From contig RCSZ01000004.1 in assembly GCA_014898425.1 (NCBI GenBank), positions 2,666,001-2,730,000 of the forward strand: a stretch of DNA of 64,000 nt, written 5' to 3'. The stretch is from Botryotinia globosa (taxonomy: Eukaryota > Ascomycota > Leotiomycetes > Helotiales > Sclerotiniaceae). The translations under genes and the position numbers were made by a program. The notes beneath the pieces are model-generated. The model saw only the letters and a program-made list of their open reading frames with translations. It did no database searches and was not told the DNA's origin. The number at the start of each line of letters is the position of its first letter. Position 1 is the stretch's first letter. Shown one piece after another: positions 34,973-46,898 of the stretch.

Positions 34973-35602
34973 ATGCCTTTCAATGAGCTGCAGCGTCGGG
35001 ACTCTTGGCCTCCAACCATTATCCATCTCCGCGAAAACAACGCAGACATTGATACGATCGATGAAGACCCATTCTCCTATTTCCTCACATCGCCAGACGA
35101 GATCACAGATGACGATATTGATGACTTCTCTGCCGGTATCATGTCCGATGATGAAGGAAAATCTGAAGTCCGGGAGATTTCTCCATCGTCCTTACAGCGG
35201 GCGCCATTAGATGAGGAGGAGGATATTTTGTTTGGATTCCCCATGCCTCTTAGCTTAAAGGACTTTACAAAAGTGCATGGGAATGGAAGGGAATCACGGG
35301 CTGCACATCGAATGGATCAACAGCTCAAAGGGCTCGGAATCTGTATGTCCGACTTTACAACCAGCCGAGGTCGAGCGAAGGCACGGCCAACACCTCCACA
35401 AGGCCGTGGTCGAGGCCAGACACGAAGCCTACCATTAAGAAGACCTCACTCATGGCACGAACCTAGTCCTGACCTGAGGTCTATCAAAGAGGAGGGCGAG
35501 GACGAAGAGGAAGTGAGGGAAGTTGGAAAGATGCCCTCGATGGTTCTCAGTCAGGCCGTGGAGAGTCCGAAGCCGAAGAAGAAGGTTCACTGGGCACTTT
35601 GA
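34973..35602 (+). CDS. Acidic disordered protein with PP1-docking-like C-terminus
   Basis: Single exon, 209 residues, ATG at 34973. The first 85 residues are acidic (ITDDDIDDFSAGIMSDDEG, LDEEEDILFGFPMP). The middle is basic and Arg/Gly/Pro-rich (RGRAKARPTPPQGRGRGQTR), then comes an acidic stretch (IKEEGEDEEEV). The chain ends PKPKKKVHWAL, in which KKVHW fits the RVxF docking motif for protein phosphatase 1 (basic, x, V, x, F/W). A PP1-binding regulatory protein is a reasonable guess but rests on this one motif. No enzyme domain is seen. The frame is continuous and ends naturally. Confidence 0.65.
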   Translation: MPFNELQRRDSWPPTIIHLRENNADIDTIDEDPFSYFLTSPDEITDDDIDDFSAGIMSDDEGKSEVREISPSSLQRAPLDEEEDILFGFPMPLSLKDFTKVHGNGRESRAAHRMDQQLKGLGICMSDFTTSRGRAKARPTPPQGRGRGQTRSLPLRRPHSWHEPSPDLRSIKEEGEDEEEVREVGKMPSMVLSQAVESPKPKKKVHWAL

Positions 35603-36360
35603 ATTGTGTCGTGTCGTGAAGAAATTGCATATCATACTTTGCATTGATTGGAGTTTGGATACAGGTATACCGCAAGGTTGGATTTTCATTGAGCATATAC
35701 CCGTTCTGCATCGTGGTCTATGGACATTGTTTTCTTTTCATAGCATGGCTTGACATCGCATCATTTCTAGCATAATTTTGCACTGGTAATTTTGAACTGG
35801 TAATTTTACACTGGTAATAACAGGAATTGCATTATCTTCATACCTAAGACTCTCTTCTATACTCTGTTTTTGTGCTTCCAGCTATTGCATGCATGTATGT
35901 ACCTAGTCGCTACCAATAAATTTAATATATTTTCCAATTTGTTCCACCAAACTACCACCCTCGATAGACGTTAGTCATCATGAATACACATCAACTCCAC
36001 CTCACCCTCGTCAACACATCGTTAATCATCAACATTCTTAGGATGGTAGATTCATTGATATATGTTCACACGAAAGAAAAGTCACCTTCATTAAGCTATT
36101 GTTCCTTTTTCAGATTGTTACCTGCATGATTGGTTCATCCTTCTCGTTCGCCCGCCGTCGGCAGTCATCATGCACGCCCTCGTGCCCAGGCGCTCTCGCG
36201 CCCTTCTTATCCCGTGTGCCCTCGATGTCACCACCAGCTTAATACCATTTATTGTCCAATTTGGTCTATCTTTATTTTTCTTCCATCTTTTGAATTATTT
36301 CCCGACCCATTCATTCAATTTTGCTTATCAAAACGAAACTTGATAATTACTACTTTCATA
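35603..36360. other. Intergenic
   Basis: Downstream of the acidic protein and upstream of the C2H2 gene. In-frame extension of the next gene back to 36130 has no ATG-led support. No other feature. Confidence 0.4.
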
Positions 36361-39300
36361 ATGACTTTACCCCCGGCGGAGCAAACATCTCCGACAGCCT
36401 TATCACGGGATGTGGATTCTTGGTCGCCCAACCCTGGATTCTTGGGTGCATCGCACGTTTCTTCAAATGATCTGGATGGTTTGATGCAGGATGTACCTAA
36501 TCTTACGTTTCTTAATGGTCCGATCGAATTGGGCACGCGGTTTACTCCTCATTTCGTACATGGTCTTCCTGCTACTCAACTTGAACCTAGCCAGGACTCA
36601 TATCAAGCATTGGTCTCTGTTCAATCGCCTTCTAAACATGTGTCAAGCTTCAATCAGAAAGCGAAGTCTAAATCCAATGCCTACACACCCGCCACAGATG
36701 CCCACTTATCCGGTGCTACAACTCGAGTTAAGGGATCTGCTCGCATAAGCAAATCCATATTAGGATCTCGGGGGCGCCAGTGCCTTCGTTATCAGGAAAA
36801 GATCAAGAGAACGGAAGGAACACCTGTTTCAAGCGTTTGCTCCGCTTGAGAAGGCGAAGGAAGCTCTGAAACCTTATTGCAGATGGTCCAGACACTTCAA
36901 ACCAAAGTCCGAGTCCTTATTTCTTCGGTTGGAGAAGCTCATAGATGAGGACATCTGCTCGGATGATACATCAGATTCTTCCTCAATGTCAGAGGCATCA
37001 AATTTGGAAATGGATTCAGCATATGGATTATTTTCTGACATACCACTATCGGACGTTTCGAGCTCTGTGTTTGAACAACGCAATGTTCACCTTGAAAGAC
37101 AGACTACTGCACCATCTAGTATTCAAAATTCGGAACTTCATCCGGATGAAGAAACACCTAGACCATTTCAGCTTTTATCGCCTACTTATTCATGTACATA
37201 CGGACCTGGAGATGGACGGTGTCCATATGCTACAAGCAGAAAGTCCGATTGTATTCGACACGAAGAATCCGAGAAACATTGGCCACATAAGCGTTATATG
37301 TGTATGCTCTGTGCCGAGCCACAATCAGACGAAGATCTAAATCCTTGCTGCACTTACTGCTCTTTAGCATTCTCAACGATTGAGGAAGTGCAAAACCATA
37401 GCTTGAATTGTCTCGAAGCCAGAAGGAAGGGAAAAACTTTCACAGGAGTAAAGACTGATCACTTTCAAGCCCATCTAGTCGACTTTCATCATCGTCCTGG
37501 AATTGACACAACCTCTGCAGCTTGGGCATACAATCACAAGACAAAATGGCCAAGGTACTGTGGTTTCTGTACATACCACTTCAAAGACTGGGAAAAAATA
37601 AAGAATCACGTTGCCGAGCATTTCAAAAAAGGTGCCGATATCTCAAATTGGAATCCCTTATTACACAATCCCCGACGAAACCCCGCGGATGAACCAAGCT
37701 TACCACCAAGAAACGATGATGATGACGATGACAATCATTCGCACCAACATGGTAGAGGAAGAACTTCTGGATGTGAAGCTACGCAAAGTGCTTATACCAC
37801 TCCTACTAGTAGCAGCAATAGTTATTGCGACTTATCAAATAACGGCTACTTGGACTGGAATGATAATGAAGGGGGATGGGGTCAGTATAATTTTGACTAT
37901 GAGAAACGCTGCTCGAACTCACTTGTGAACTACGACAATCGCCCTCGGAAAAATCGACAGGACATGAAACGAAACAATCCTAGCTACGAAGCCTATGAAA
38001 ACAAATCTACCAGCGAATCATATTCTGCTGGTAATAAGGCTTCAAGATCCGGACCAACAAACGCGGTGTCGAGAGCCTTCATAGAAAGCACAATTATGGC
38101 GACGTTGCAAATGGGTAAGTTGATTATTCTCAGCTCTCATCATTCTCAAATTTCCCTCAACAGTGATATATGTACCCATTTCATATATAACCCTCCCACT
38201 CCATTTTGGAACTATCTGTGGGTTTCTAACAAAGTCTTTGAGACAGTCAATGACACGTACGTGCGAAGAGAGGATAGTCCGAATCACAAAATAAGTCCGC
38301 AAAATGTCAGAATCAAGAGGGAACCTCCAAATGTTACATTTCATTCACAGACGTATATTGCATTGAGCTCCATGAGGTCTTCACTTAATGCTGAATCAGA
38401 TATAGAAGTGCTCGAGAGTATTATCATTCTCGTACGCATCCAAGATGTTCAAGAAAGCTTGGGCAGCTTCCTGATTGGCAGCCACGTTCGCTAAACGCTA
38501 ACTCCAAAGGAGAAAAAGAGTCTCGCTTTAAATACGAATGCAAATGTCATACTGGGAGTGGAGAATCTCCCACCGGAAAGGATTATGTTATTTGCCACCA
38601 AATCTTCGCTCGACAACAACGCTTAATAGACCATGTGAAATCCCACCATCAAAAAGTGGCTGGAACTGTGAAACATCTACTATCTCGAGCAATATTTGAC
38701 AATCAATTCAAGCCTAGTCCTCATGTCCCGGTCAAAGAATGGAAGGTTTGCAGAGTTTTTAGGGTGTCCTACTCTGGTCCATTGCATCACAGTCCCGGAT
38801 ATTATGAAGATGGAAGCATTCTTACACCTTCCGACACGATATCATGGGGAGATGAAGGCAACTACGTCTTTGATCCATCGAATCATTTTTTGAATAACAA
38901 AAAGACTTGTGGACCAGGTCAACTATTGCAAGATCGTTTCTTTGAACTCGCATATGACCGGAAACATAAGACAATTGGACATTCCTGCAAGAGAAAGTCA
39001 AATTGCTTTGAACATCAAGTATATGGAGACCAGCATGGATGGCGTCGGATTTTTTATATTTTGGGAGTGTGCAAGGTCATCTGGGATCACAGAAGAGCAA
39101 TTGACTTGGATGATCAGACCGACTTTCAAGCCTTTCAGGAGTACATCAGATCGACCGAGATGTCAAAAAGCGAAACCAGGGTTTCAACAGTCGGTGGCGT
39201 TAGAGAGATATCTTTCTGATTATAACTTTTCTGAACACCTGGCGTACCTGGCTTCCCGGCATATTGGTGGCGATGAAAGAAGCCCTTCGGGTGCACTGAT

Positions 39301-39581
39301 ACAGTCTTCTTGTTTCACATCTGATAATGTAACTCGATCTCTACAAGTCCAGCGAGGAGCATGTTCTTACGGATTTAGAGTACATATAGAACCGAAATTA
39401 GGACACACGGTTCACAATTGGCGAGAAACAGTCGATGGCCAAGATGTGGATACGTATGTAAGTCTTACTTGTGGAAGACGTAAGAGCTTTTAAATCTGAA
39501 CGTAACACCTCCCTTAATAGCTTTGAGATGCTCGTGCTGGAAGATAGAGATGGGGATGGGGATGGGGATTATCTAGAATGA
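36361..39581 (+). CDS. Multi-exon C2H2 zinc-finger protein
   Basis: ATG at 36361 (MTLPPAEQ). The first coding part runs to about 36.6-36.77 kb, where an intron must shift frame; several AG/GT choices (for example 36640-36763) fit. The main exon then runs to 38114. Further joins that keep the frame are 38115-38246 (GTAAGT), 38353-38399, about 39076-39190 and 39454-39520 (GTATGT), ending with TGA at 39581. Zinc-finger-like segments include YMCMLCAEPQ, then CCTYCSLAFSTIEEVQNH, then RYCGFCTYHFKDWEKIKNHV with AEHFKKGADISNW, a layout typical of a fungal C2H2 family. After the introns a further finger, YVICHQIFARQQRLIDHVKS, appears. The tail FEMLVLEDRDGDG follows. The low-complexity (GATGGG)n in the last exon encodes GDGDGD. 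Function is unknown; nucleic-acid binding is likely. The 39.1-kb join is the weakest; a frameshift there is the alternative. Confidence 0.7.
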
Positions 39582-40869
39582 TCAACGGTTTTGGCAGTCA
39601 GCTTGTCTAGTTTTCGGATTCGGAAGTTGTTTGAAGGGTATTATGAGCATAGGTGCTGGATTTCATATGGAGTAAATGGACATGGTCCTTGGTGGTGGGA
39701 TTAGACATCAGTATTCTGCAAGAGATCTAGTGACTTTGAGGGATTCACTGAAAACTACAGCAAGATTCTAAAAAGATGTTTGTGGAGTCAGGTATTTTGC
39801 AGAGGAGTTTATTTGTTACTGGTCAAAACAGATTTTTAGAATATTGTACTATAAATAAAAATCTAGTTCTTATTTGTTTAATTCGTCTTTGAGTCTTCTA
39901 TTTTGAAATGGTTGTGTGTGTGTTGCTAGACGTGCACAAGCAAGCAGTTCTGATTCAATTGCACTATTGCTTGTATATAATAGCCTCACCATTCCCAGTA
40001 GTTGCTCGTACTTAAGAACCAACCATGTAAAGAGAACTTGAAGTCTCTAGGCATATGTTATCTTCTGACAATAGCTTATGTACGATCCATTAATATGGAT
40101 GTCAAGAATGATGAGACTAATTGGTGAGATTGAGAATTATATGATGAATCTACAAAACACGATTGTCCTACTATTTCTTTACAAGGAGACAGTCAATTTT
40201 CATCGCTCATTGAGATCACAGTTTCTTCATTCATCTTAGATAGAACCAATAAAGAGGTACATTTTTCTTTTGTTTCGATACCCATTCTCGAGCCATTCAT
40301 CAAGCTTGATATTCAATGCTCTGTGATTACCTTGTTGAGTTACTTCATGATACCGTGATGCTGTATCAGCTATGACCTCTTGCAATACAAAACTAATTCC
40401 CACAGCCATTAACAGGGGATATTCAAAAAGCTGCTAGTTCCTACTCCTGTACGAACAGTTCCAAACTCCATGTGACATCAAATAATTCTGTTTCGCACTG
40501 TAGTAATGAATAGCAGGTCTGGAATGAGTGTTTCATTGTACAATGTGATTTGTTGAGTTACACTGATATACATAGAAGTTGGATTATGTTTTCCGGTTCG
40601 GATTCGCTTGTAGACAGACTGGTTCTGGTATAGTGGACTGGAGTGGGGTTAGGTAGGTATATAAAGTTCTTGAGATTTGGGACTTATGATTGTAATTTAT
40701 TACTTGCGTCTTACTATTTGCATCTTACAACTCTCTCTCAAACTCGAAACTACCTAAATCAAATTCCAATTATCCAGATCGCCTCGAGATTCCCTTAGAC
40801 TTTGTACTTTCTGCATCATGGTCAGAAATCCAGAAGTAGATTATCTCACAAGAAATGAATTTACTTTCA
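39582..40869. other. Intergenic
   Basis: About 1.3 kb between the C2H2 gene and the start of the F-box-like array. No gene or repeat is recognised. Confidence 0.4.
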
Positions 40870-42018
40870 ATGGAACCTTTGGACCAAAAAATCGCTCCGG
40901 AACTTAAGCAACAAAACACCAAAGAGTATGCCATGAAGATCGTCTTAGAAATATCTTCACCAGATACAGAGACAGTTCCGGCAACCTTAGTTTCTGGATC
41001 TCAACAAGGTAGCATATCTCTTTAATGTTTGATTCCTGTTGACATTTGGCTAATGAGAGACTTTACCATAGTTGGAACACAAAGGATTTTACCCGAGATA
41101 TTGTACCAAATCATCGACTGTCTCGATTGTTCCGATGATCTCCCAACAACAATTTGTGTCTCCCTAACGGCGAAGCTTTGCTACGACTATCTAGCATTTC
41201 TCTGAAGACAAGGAGGGTTGGTACAAGATGGCCGTATTATGTCATGGGATATGACATGGACTCTTAGTCTAGATCAGAGATTGGAGCTTGCACCTCTATT
41301 AAAGAACTGGGTTGGAGGTGACTACAGAGTTACCACTCCGAATACCATCGCGGCCCTGTGTTTAACTTCGGTTGATTCAGAATACCAGGAGACACCAAAC
41401 GTTTTGTTCCTTTCCCGTGCAGTATACGGCGATATATGGGAGTAAGAGTTTGGCTTGCCACAGCGACACATGGACTATTACAGCATGGATATGCCGTTCA
41501 AGTATAATTTTGTTTCCCACGCACCATACTTTCCACCTCCACTGCGCAACAAAGTCGACTGGTACGAAGACAACGCACACTTCATAGTCCATGATTAAAT
41601 CATGGGTGAATGGAATGAAGAGAGCCACAACGAAATTGGCGGTTGTTTTGAACCTCAGAGAATAGTGTGTACGACACCACATCACCCCGAGGGCTTGTGC
41701 GAAGCGTGGCGACGATTCTGGTTGGAATACATGCACGGCAGTTTGCGAGAATGGGTTTACCACAGGGGACCATCAGAGTTCAAAGGCAAAGGGGATGGCA
41801 GTGGCTTCGTTGTGAAAATTGAGGAGAAGCTTGTCATATCAACTGCTTATGACCGTCGGGTGCCACCCCTTCCATGGACTTTCAATGGCCGAGATAGTTT
41901 TCATCGCGCGATATGTCATCAAGAGGGTGCAAATATTAAAGATATGTTGAAGGCTATTAAGAGATATATAAATGAGTCCTGGGGCATCTCGTTTCGGGAA
42001 ACTCATAGCAGTGACTAG
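40870..42018 (+). pseudogene. F-box-like family member 1, three in-frame stops
   Basis: Reading from ATG 40870 (MEPLDQKIAPEL), a 5' exon joins through an intron at about 41009-41068 to RILPEILYQIIDCL, the F-box-like start of the family. The frame then stays open in register to 42018 except for TGA 41203-41205, TAA 41443-41445 and TAA 41596-41598. There are no indels. Between the stops it keeps LAPLLKNWVGGDYRV, NVLFLSRAVYGD, DWYEDNA and FWLEYMHGSLREWVYH. It is closest to the next gene (42357-43547), with which it shares the C-terminal FNGRDSFHR block and AIKRYINESWG. The first stop follows LAFL and is consistent with CGA-to-TGA; both TAA could be CAA-to-TAA. It is a recent tandem duplicate disabled by point mutation only. 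Confidence 0.85.
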
Positions 42019-42356
42019 ATCAAGCATGCTTTCGCTTCGTTTTGCTCAGGGATTTGATCAAGAAGAGCTAGAAGAAGTCTAGCAGAATCTCATCAATGTT
42101 TTAGTATAATCTTCAAAAATGCAATTATTTTATGTTTAAACTTACTCGGTTGTTGGGAAGTCTGCTATCTACATAATTTTAATACACGAGTGAATATCTA
42201 CTGGTCTTGGTTGAAACATATAACCGAGGGGATTTTTGGCACATATTTGTGTCCCAGCAACCAGATTTCTCCTACAACTCTGCTCAGGTCCTCCAAAAAT
42301 CTCGACAGATGAAGTAAAAACTCTGCGCCATTCCATCCAACCAAGCACATACAGAA
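42019..42356. other. Intergenic spacer between tandem duplicates
   Basis: A 338-bp spacer. No feature beyond the presumed 3' and 5' UTRs of the two family members. Confidence 0.4.
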
Positions 42357-43547
42357 ATGAATCAGTTCACAATGAAGATTTGTGATCAGATGGTCACCGC
42401 CACATCTGATCAAAATGCGGTAGCCGCCCAAAAGGTTGGAGATATAGACTACCACAACAAGACAAGCATGATAGTAGACGTTGGCAAGAATCTTGTAACC
42501 ACTGCTGATATGGATTTGGCTCCTTCATCTCAATACGGTAGGACAGACTTCAATCTCTATCCTTCTACTTTCAAGTGACTAACAACATGTTATCTTGCAG
42601 ACCAAAAGCGAATCATTCCACCTGAGATTGTTTATAAGATCATCGATCTCCTCTACAAGAAACATGATATGCCGACAGTCTGGTGTATTTCTCTTTCCGC
42701 CCGTATCTACTATCATTATGTCGCAAAATTCTACCATCGATTTGGAATTCGTCTTACAAGAAAGGAAACGAGAGAGCTAGCTCCGCTTCTTAAGAACTGG
42801 ATGGGAGATCAATACCGAATCATGCGCTTACAGACCATGGATACAATCTGCTCGACAGCCTTATTCCACAACAATACCATATTTCTCTCACGCAAAGTCT
42901 ACGGCGACACAGATACAAAGGAACGAGCTCTGTGCCAGAGGTTCGAAGACTATAATAATTTCACAGCTCCACTGAACAGTATGCTCCATAGGCTTCCATG
43001 CTACAACGGTCTCCGCATTCCAGATCCTACTAGAAAGGGAACAGATTGGTATGAAGAGACGGCCAAGTCCTTGTTGCTTTGCATTATCCAGAATTGGGAC
43101 AAAGGCAGCGGAAAACCAATCAGTTCCTGGTTCGAGAATCGAGAATCGCCAGAGTATCCTGCTCGTCAACACTTTTGGCAGGAATACTTGCACAGTAGTC
43201 TACGAGTATGGGCTCACTACGAAGGAGAAGAGTTTGGAGGCAAGCCTTTGTGGAGAAGAGGTTTATGTAATGTAACCAGTCAATGGGATCCGCCATATTC
43301 GAGAAACCCGAACTGGACTTATAATGGTTGCGATAATTTACACAGGGGTCATTATATACAAGAGGGCAAAAACAAGGAGGAGGTTATGCAAAAGATACCA
43401 GATCACACTATTCTCAAATGGATGGTACATCATGATGGCGAGGGCTGGGTTACCAAAGCTATCTGTTTCCCGAAAGAAACTTCAATGAAAGAAGTCTTGA
43501 AAGCCTTTGAGAGAGATATCGAGGAGTCTTGGGGTCCGTTGGATTAG
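42357..43547 (+). CDS. F-box-like family member 2, intact
   Basis: Exons 42357-42537 and 42601-43547 (63-bp intron, donor GTAGGA, acceptor TTGCAG) give 375 residues. Family landmarks in order: IIPPEIVYKIIDLL (F-box-like, about residue 65), TVWCISLSARIYYHY, LAPLLKNWMGDQYRI, TIFLSRKVYGD, DWYEETAKSLLL, FWQEYLHSSLRVWAHY, and a C-terminal region unique to this pair with WTYNGCDNLHRGH and FERDIEESWGPLD. The first 60 residues are not conserved in other members. F-box proteins usually bring substrates to SCF ubiquitin ligases through Skp1, but the F-box here is short and divergent, so the role is inferred only. It lies head-to-tail with its disabled duplicate 340 bp upstream. Confidence 0.8.
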
Positions 43548-44336
43548 AGATTTGGAGTTTGAAGAAAGAAGAGGCGAACTTATTGTTCTTCCATACTTCC
43601 AATAGTTCTCATGCAGCCGGTTTGAGGGTAGCGTGCCATTGCGGTAGGATTTCATCATGAGTTAGACCAGTTTATGTATGATTAGCAGCTCGAAATGCTG
43701 TAATTCCAATTAATGAAACATCCCGAACTGCTCCTGATACTTTGATGTTAGACAATGCCTTCGGTATGACCAGTTGTGTGAGTTCGACGTGGGAGTGAAA
43801 CATTAGATTGCAGGCGCATGTTCACATTCTTGGCAGTGAAAGCACTTTATGTTAGTCTGGTACAAGATCTTGTGTGTGATTTTACTTCTTTATCATTCCT
43901 AGCCTGTTTGATTCACATTACTATTCATGTAGCACATGGTTATGAAGTTGAAAGTATATGTTTCTGAACACTATCATCACTACATTGTGGAGAAGTAAGA
44001 ATTACAGTTGATTCTTCTGCTAGCCTGTCCCGCAGGAGCTTTTGATATGTAACATGGTTGGTAAATTAGAAGAACGCTAATGTATTCCCTGATTTCATCC
44101 TGATGGCTTGCAGATTATTGAAGGAGGAAGAAGAAACACCTCAAGAATTGAATGTAACTAGCCAGCCCATTGATCACAATCTAATAATTGGGCCATAAAA
44201 CCAGACCAAATAACAAAGAATCTTCTGGTCCTTTGAGAAAGGTGTTTGGCACTGCACAACATGTAGTATTGGTATCTCTGATCTCAATCCTCATATCATA
44301 GCCAGTATCCCTCATTGCACGCAGTGGCTTCTGGTG
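43548..44336. other. Intergenic
   Basis: Convergent region between members 2 and 3 of the array. No gene or repeat is seen. Confidence 0.4.
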
Positions 44337-45179
44337 TCATAGCATTCCGAACATGCCATCTGAATCTCTCACTTGCCTCTTAAGCTTCTTCAACTCTTTT
44401 GAGTCTCTGTTATTCCTCTTGTGTACCCAATTCCACAATATGCTATGAAGATACGAAACATAGAACTCATGGTAAATAACTCTCGGATGATGGCCAGGAG
44501 TATAAACATTGGGTTGTCGAAATATCTTACAGCTGACTATTATATTAAGCAGTTCCCGGGCGGCTGTAGGATACCATTGCATACCCATTCCGTATGGACT
44601 TGACAACGTCTTGACTATTGGAGAATAGAAAGGTATATTTGATGGCCAAATTTTAAATGGGAACTCTTTCCAGTGTCGAAATCTCGCTGCGAGTTCCTTT
44701 TCACGAGGGTGGATAGAATCGTCGTCAGATAAATCTCCGTATACCTCGCGGCGCAGAAACATGATCTGGCAGCCAACTGTCTCATTGAGAAAAAGTTCCG
44801 AGACCTGGCGATAGTCAGGGCCAATCCATGTCTTCAGCGCCAGCGCGAGTCGTCTCATGCCGTATCTATCAAGGAAAGGCTGTTCCAAGGAAGTTGGGAA
44901 ACATGATGAGGTAGCTGATCTCTGTTGCATGGGATATTGTGTTTTGAGAAAGTCCCAGTATAGACGCGCAGTAAGACCAAGGCAGATTATTGTAGGTCGA
45001 TTCAATTTCTCGTCGTCAGCTTCTACCATAACTTCGATGAGCCTGAGAACAATCTCAGGTAGTAGGAGCTGTTTGTTGTGGGGCGTAGCTGCTGCCATTG
45101 CCGTGATTGATTCTTTGTCTGTGTTGGGATAGTCGATCATTGGAGCATGAATGTCTTTCTTTATGAAACATTGCGCCAT
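44337..45179 (-). CDS. F-box-like family member 3, intact
   Basis: Single exon, 280 residues from ATG 45179 (start MAQCFIKKD). Landmarks: LLLPEIVLRLIEVMVE (about residue 37), PTIICLGLTARLYWDFLK, LALALKTWIGPDYRQ, QIMFLRREVYGDLS (Arg for Ser in the usual FLSR), REKELAARFRHW, LSSPYGMGMQWYPTAA and FYVSYLHSILWNWVHK. It ends soon after, with a basic KELKKLKRQVRD tail. It lacks the long Lys/Arg N-terminal extension of members 5, 6 and 7. The shared W-x-G-x-x-Y-R and SP-x-GMG-x-x-WY motifs place it clearly in the family. The function is unknown. Confidence 0.8.
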   Translation of the reverse strand: MAQCFIKKDIHAPMIDYPNTDKESITAMAAATPHNKQLLLPEIVLRLIEVMVEADDEKLNRPTIICLGLTARLYWDFLKTQYPMQQRSATSSCFPTSLEQPFLDRYGMRRLALALKTWIGPDYRQVSELFLNETVGCQIMFLRREVYGDLSDDDSIHPREKELAARFRHWKEFPFKIWPSNIPFYSPIVKTLSSPYGMGMQWYPTAARELLNIIVSCKIFRQPNVYTPGHHPRVIYHEFYVSYLHSILWNWVHKRNNRDSKELKKLKRQVRDSDGMFGML

Positions 45180-46019
45180 AGTCAATGCCGGCAGTTATTG
45201 CGTTCTATTTCATGTATCGGAAGACGAAAAAGAAGTGATTGCGATATTGATTTATTGATTTGTAGGCTGGGAAGGAAAACAAGTCGAAAGGCTGGTTGCA
45301 AGTTTCATTCGGAGAAAACGGCGCATTTATCGCATTGATATTTCATGGAGACTTACATGAATTCCCAATGAAACCAATCGATGATGAAATCTGTTGAATT
45401 GGTCGGTAGTGTAGTTATTGCGTTGTCCAAGGTGAACAATCTGGGAGAAGAACAAGAATAGTGTCTGGTTCGGCTAAAATTAAAAGCCAGCCGACCTGCA
45501 TCATAGAACTGGAGAAATACCTAGGCAGATGGTGGATATTAGGACATATGCCAAGGCAAAAATTAATGGCAATAGATTTGCCATAAACATGTAAGTTCTA
45601 CTAAGGTATTCAAGAGAAGTTTACAGTGGATAAGCGCAAGTCAGAAGAATGAAACTACACCTAATCAATTCCTACTAATATATAAAAAATATTGACTTGC
45701 TTTGCGTCACTACCTACATAATCCTTAAATACATGCTTCAGCTAAGCTCATACCATTTGGAGTAGATCATTTTGAAGGCTGATGAGCAGCGGAATTTTAG
45801 TTTCTCAAAGTCAGGCTCAATGGTTCATGTCAATAGTTGTGGAATTCCCAGAATAATTTACATTCATCAGATTGTCTATAGCCATAGAAAAGGTAAATGG
45901 TATTTTAACAAAATTTAATTCTATTAACTGCTCCACCTGTGTCTTGCTGCTACAATTATCTTGTTCACCATTATCTCTTGTTTATTAGTCCGACATCTGA
46001 ATCCATGGAGGGGTATAAG
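45180..46019. other. Intergenic
   Basis: Upstream of member 3. No gene or repeat is recognised. Confidence 0.4.
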
Positions 46020-46898
46020 CTACTGTGTCTAAAAGAAGAACTAATTAGATATTCATTAGTTATGATGACACGAAACAGAGAACGAAACAACAGGAAGCAG
46101 GATAATGACTTACTTCTTTTGGCAACTTCAACTTCACAAACACTTGATCCCTGTTCTCGGCAGCAGAGCTTGTTGATCCATTCATATCTGGGGAAGCTTT
46201 TGATCCGAACTTCACTGTACTTTCTGGCTTCTCCTTGATCTTGGACCTTGGATTCGTACCAGCAGCTGTAAGCTCTGACTTTCTTGGAGGTAGAGGAGGG
46301 GTTTTAGCTGACAAGATATTAGTACATCAACTCAGGTAGAGGATTAATTCAGTAAGTATCATACTGTGTAGACCACGAAAGAATTGGGTTCCAATTGGAT
46401 CCCGTCCAGGTTTTCTCTCCATTGACTTTGCCCATTGTCTCCTCGAGCGCTTTTCTCTCTTTTTCTCCTGTTTCTGCCTGTTCATATCAATGACCAACCT
46501 ATTTAGAACTGCATCGGAAGTCTCTGCTTTTCTACTAGAAACGCCGCACTTCTCTATTCCCTCAGGTTTCCTGTTTTGGCAGATGCTTTGAAATGAATCT
46601 TTAATCTTGTTAATGCCTAATTAGAAACTGAAACCAGGTAAAGAAACGTACCAAATTTCAGGACGACAATCAAAGACTCAGAAGTGAGAATGCTATGGCT
46701 ACCATAATCCATTACCAGCAATTTCCTGCGTTTCCTGACATTTTCTCTTGAGTAATCTTCTTCAGAATCCTCACGTTTGCGTTTTTTGGTAGAGGAAGCG
46801 TCTGTATCTAGTGAGTCTTCTTGTTGAACTTGCGTGTATGGTGGACATGGTGTACATGAACCAGAGGTAACCCTTTGTGCTGATACTTCGTTTCCCAT
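46020..46898 (-). CDS. Hypothetical basic nuclear-type protein, four exons
   Basis: Exons 46898-46652, 46598-46365, 46307-46114 and 46028-46020 join in frame (introns 53, 57 and 85 bp) to about 227 residues. The first intron's acceptor could instead lie 18 bases upstream. Without the last splice the frame ends at 46060. The N-terminal part has a strong bipartite basic signal (STKKRKRED...ENVRKRRK, residues 35-60), and the middle is again very basic (QKQEKKREKRSRRQWAK). A proline run TPPLPPRKSE follows. No domain is recognised. It sits inside the F-box-like array and its NLS-rich head resembles the N-terminal extensions of members 5-7 in character, but the F-box and FLSR-VYG regions are absent. 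Whether it derives from a family member is open. Confidence 0.5.
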
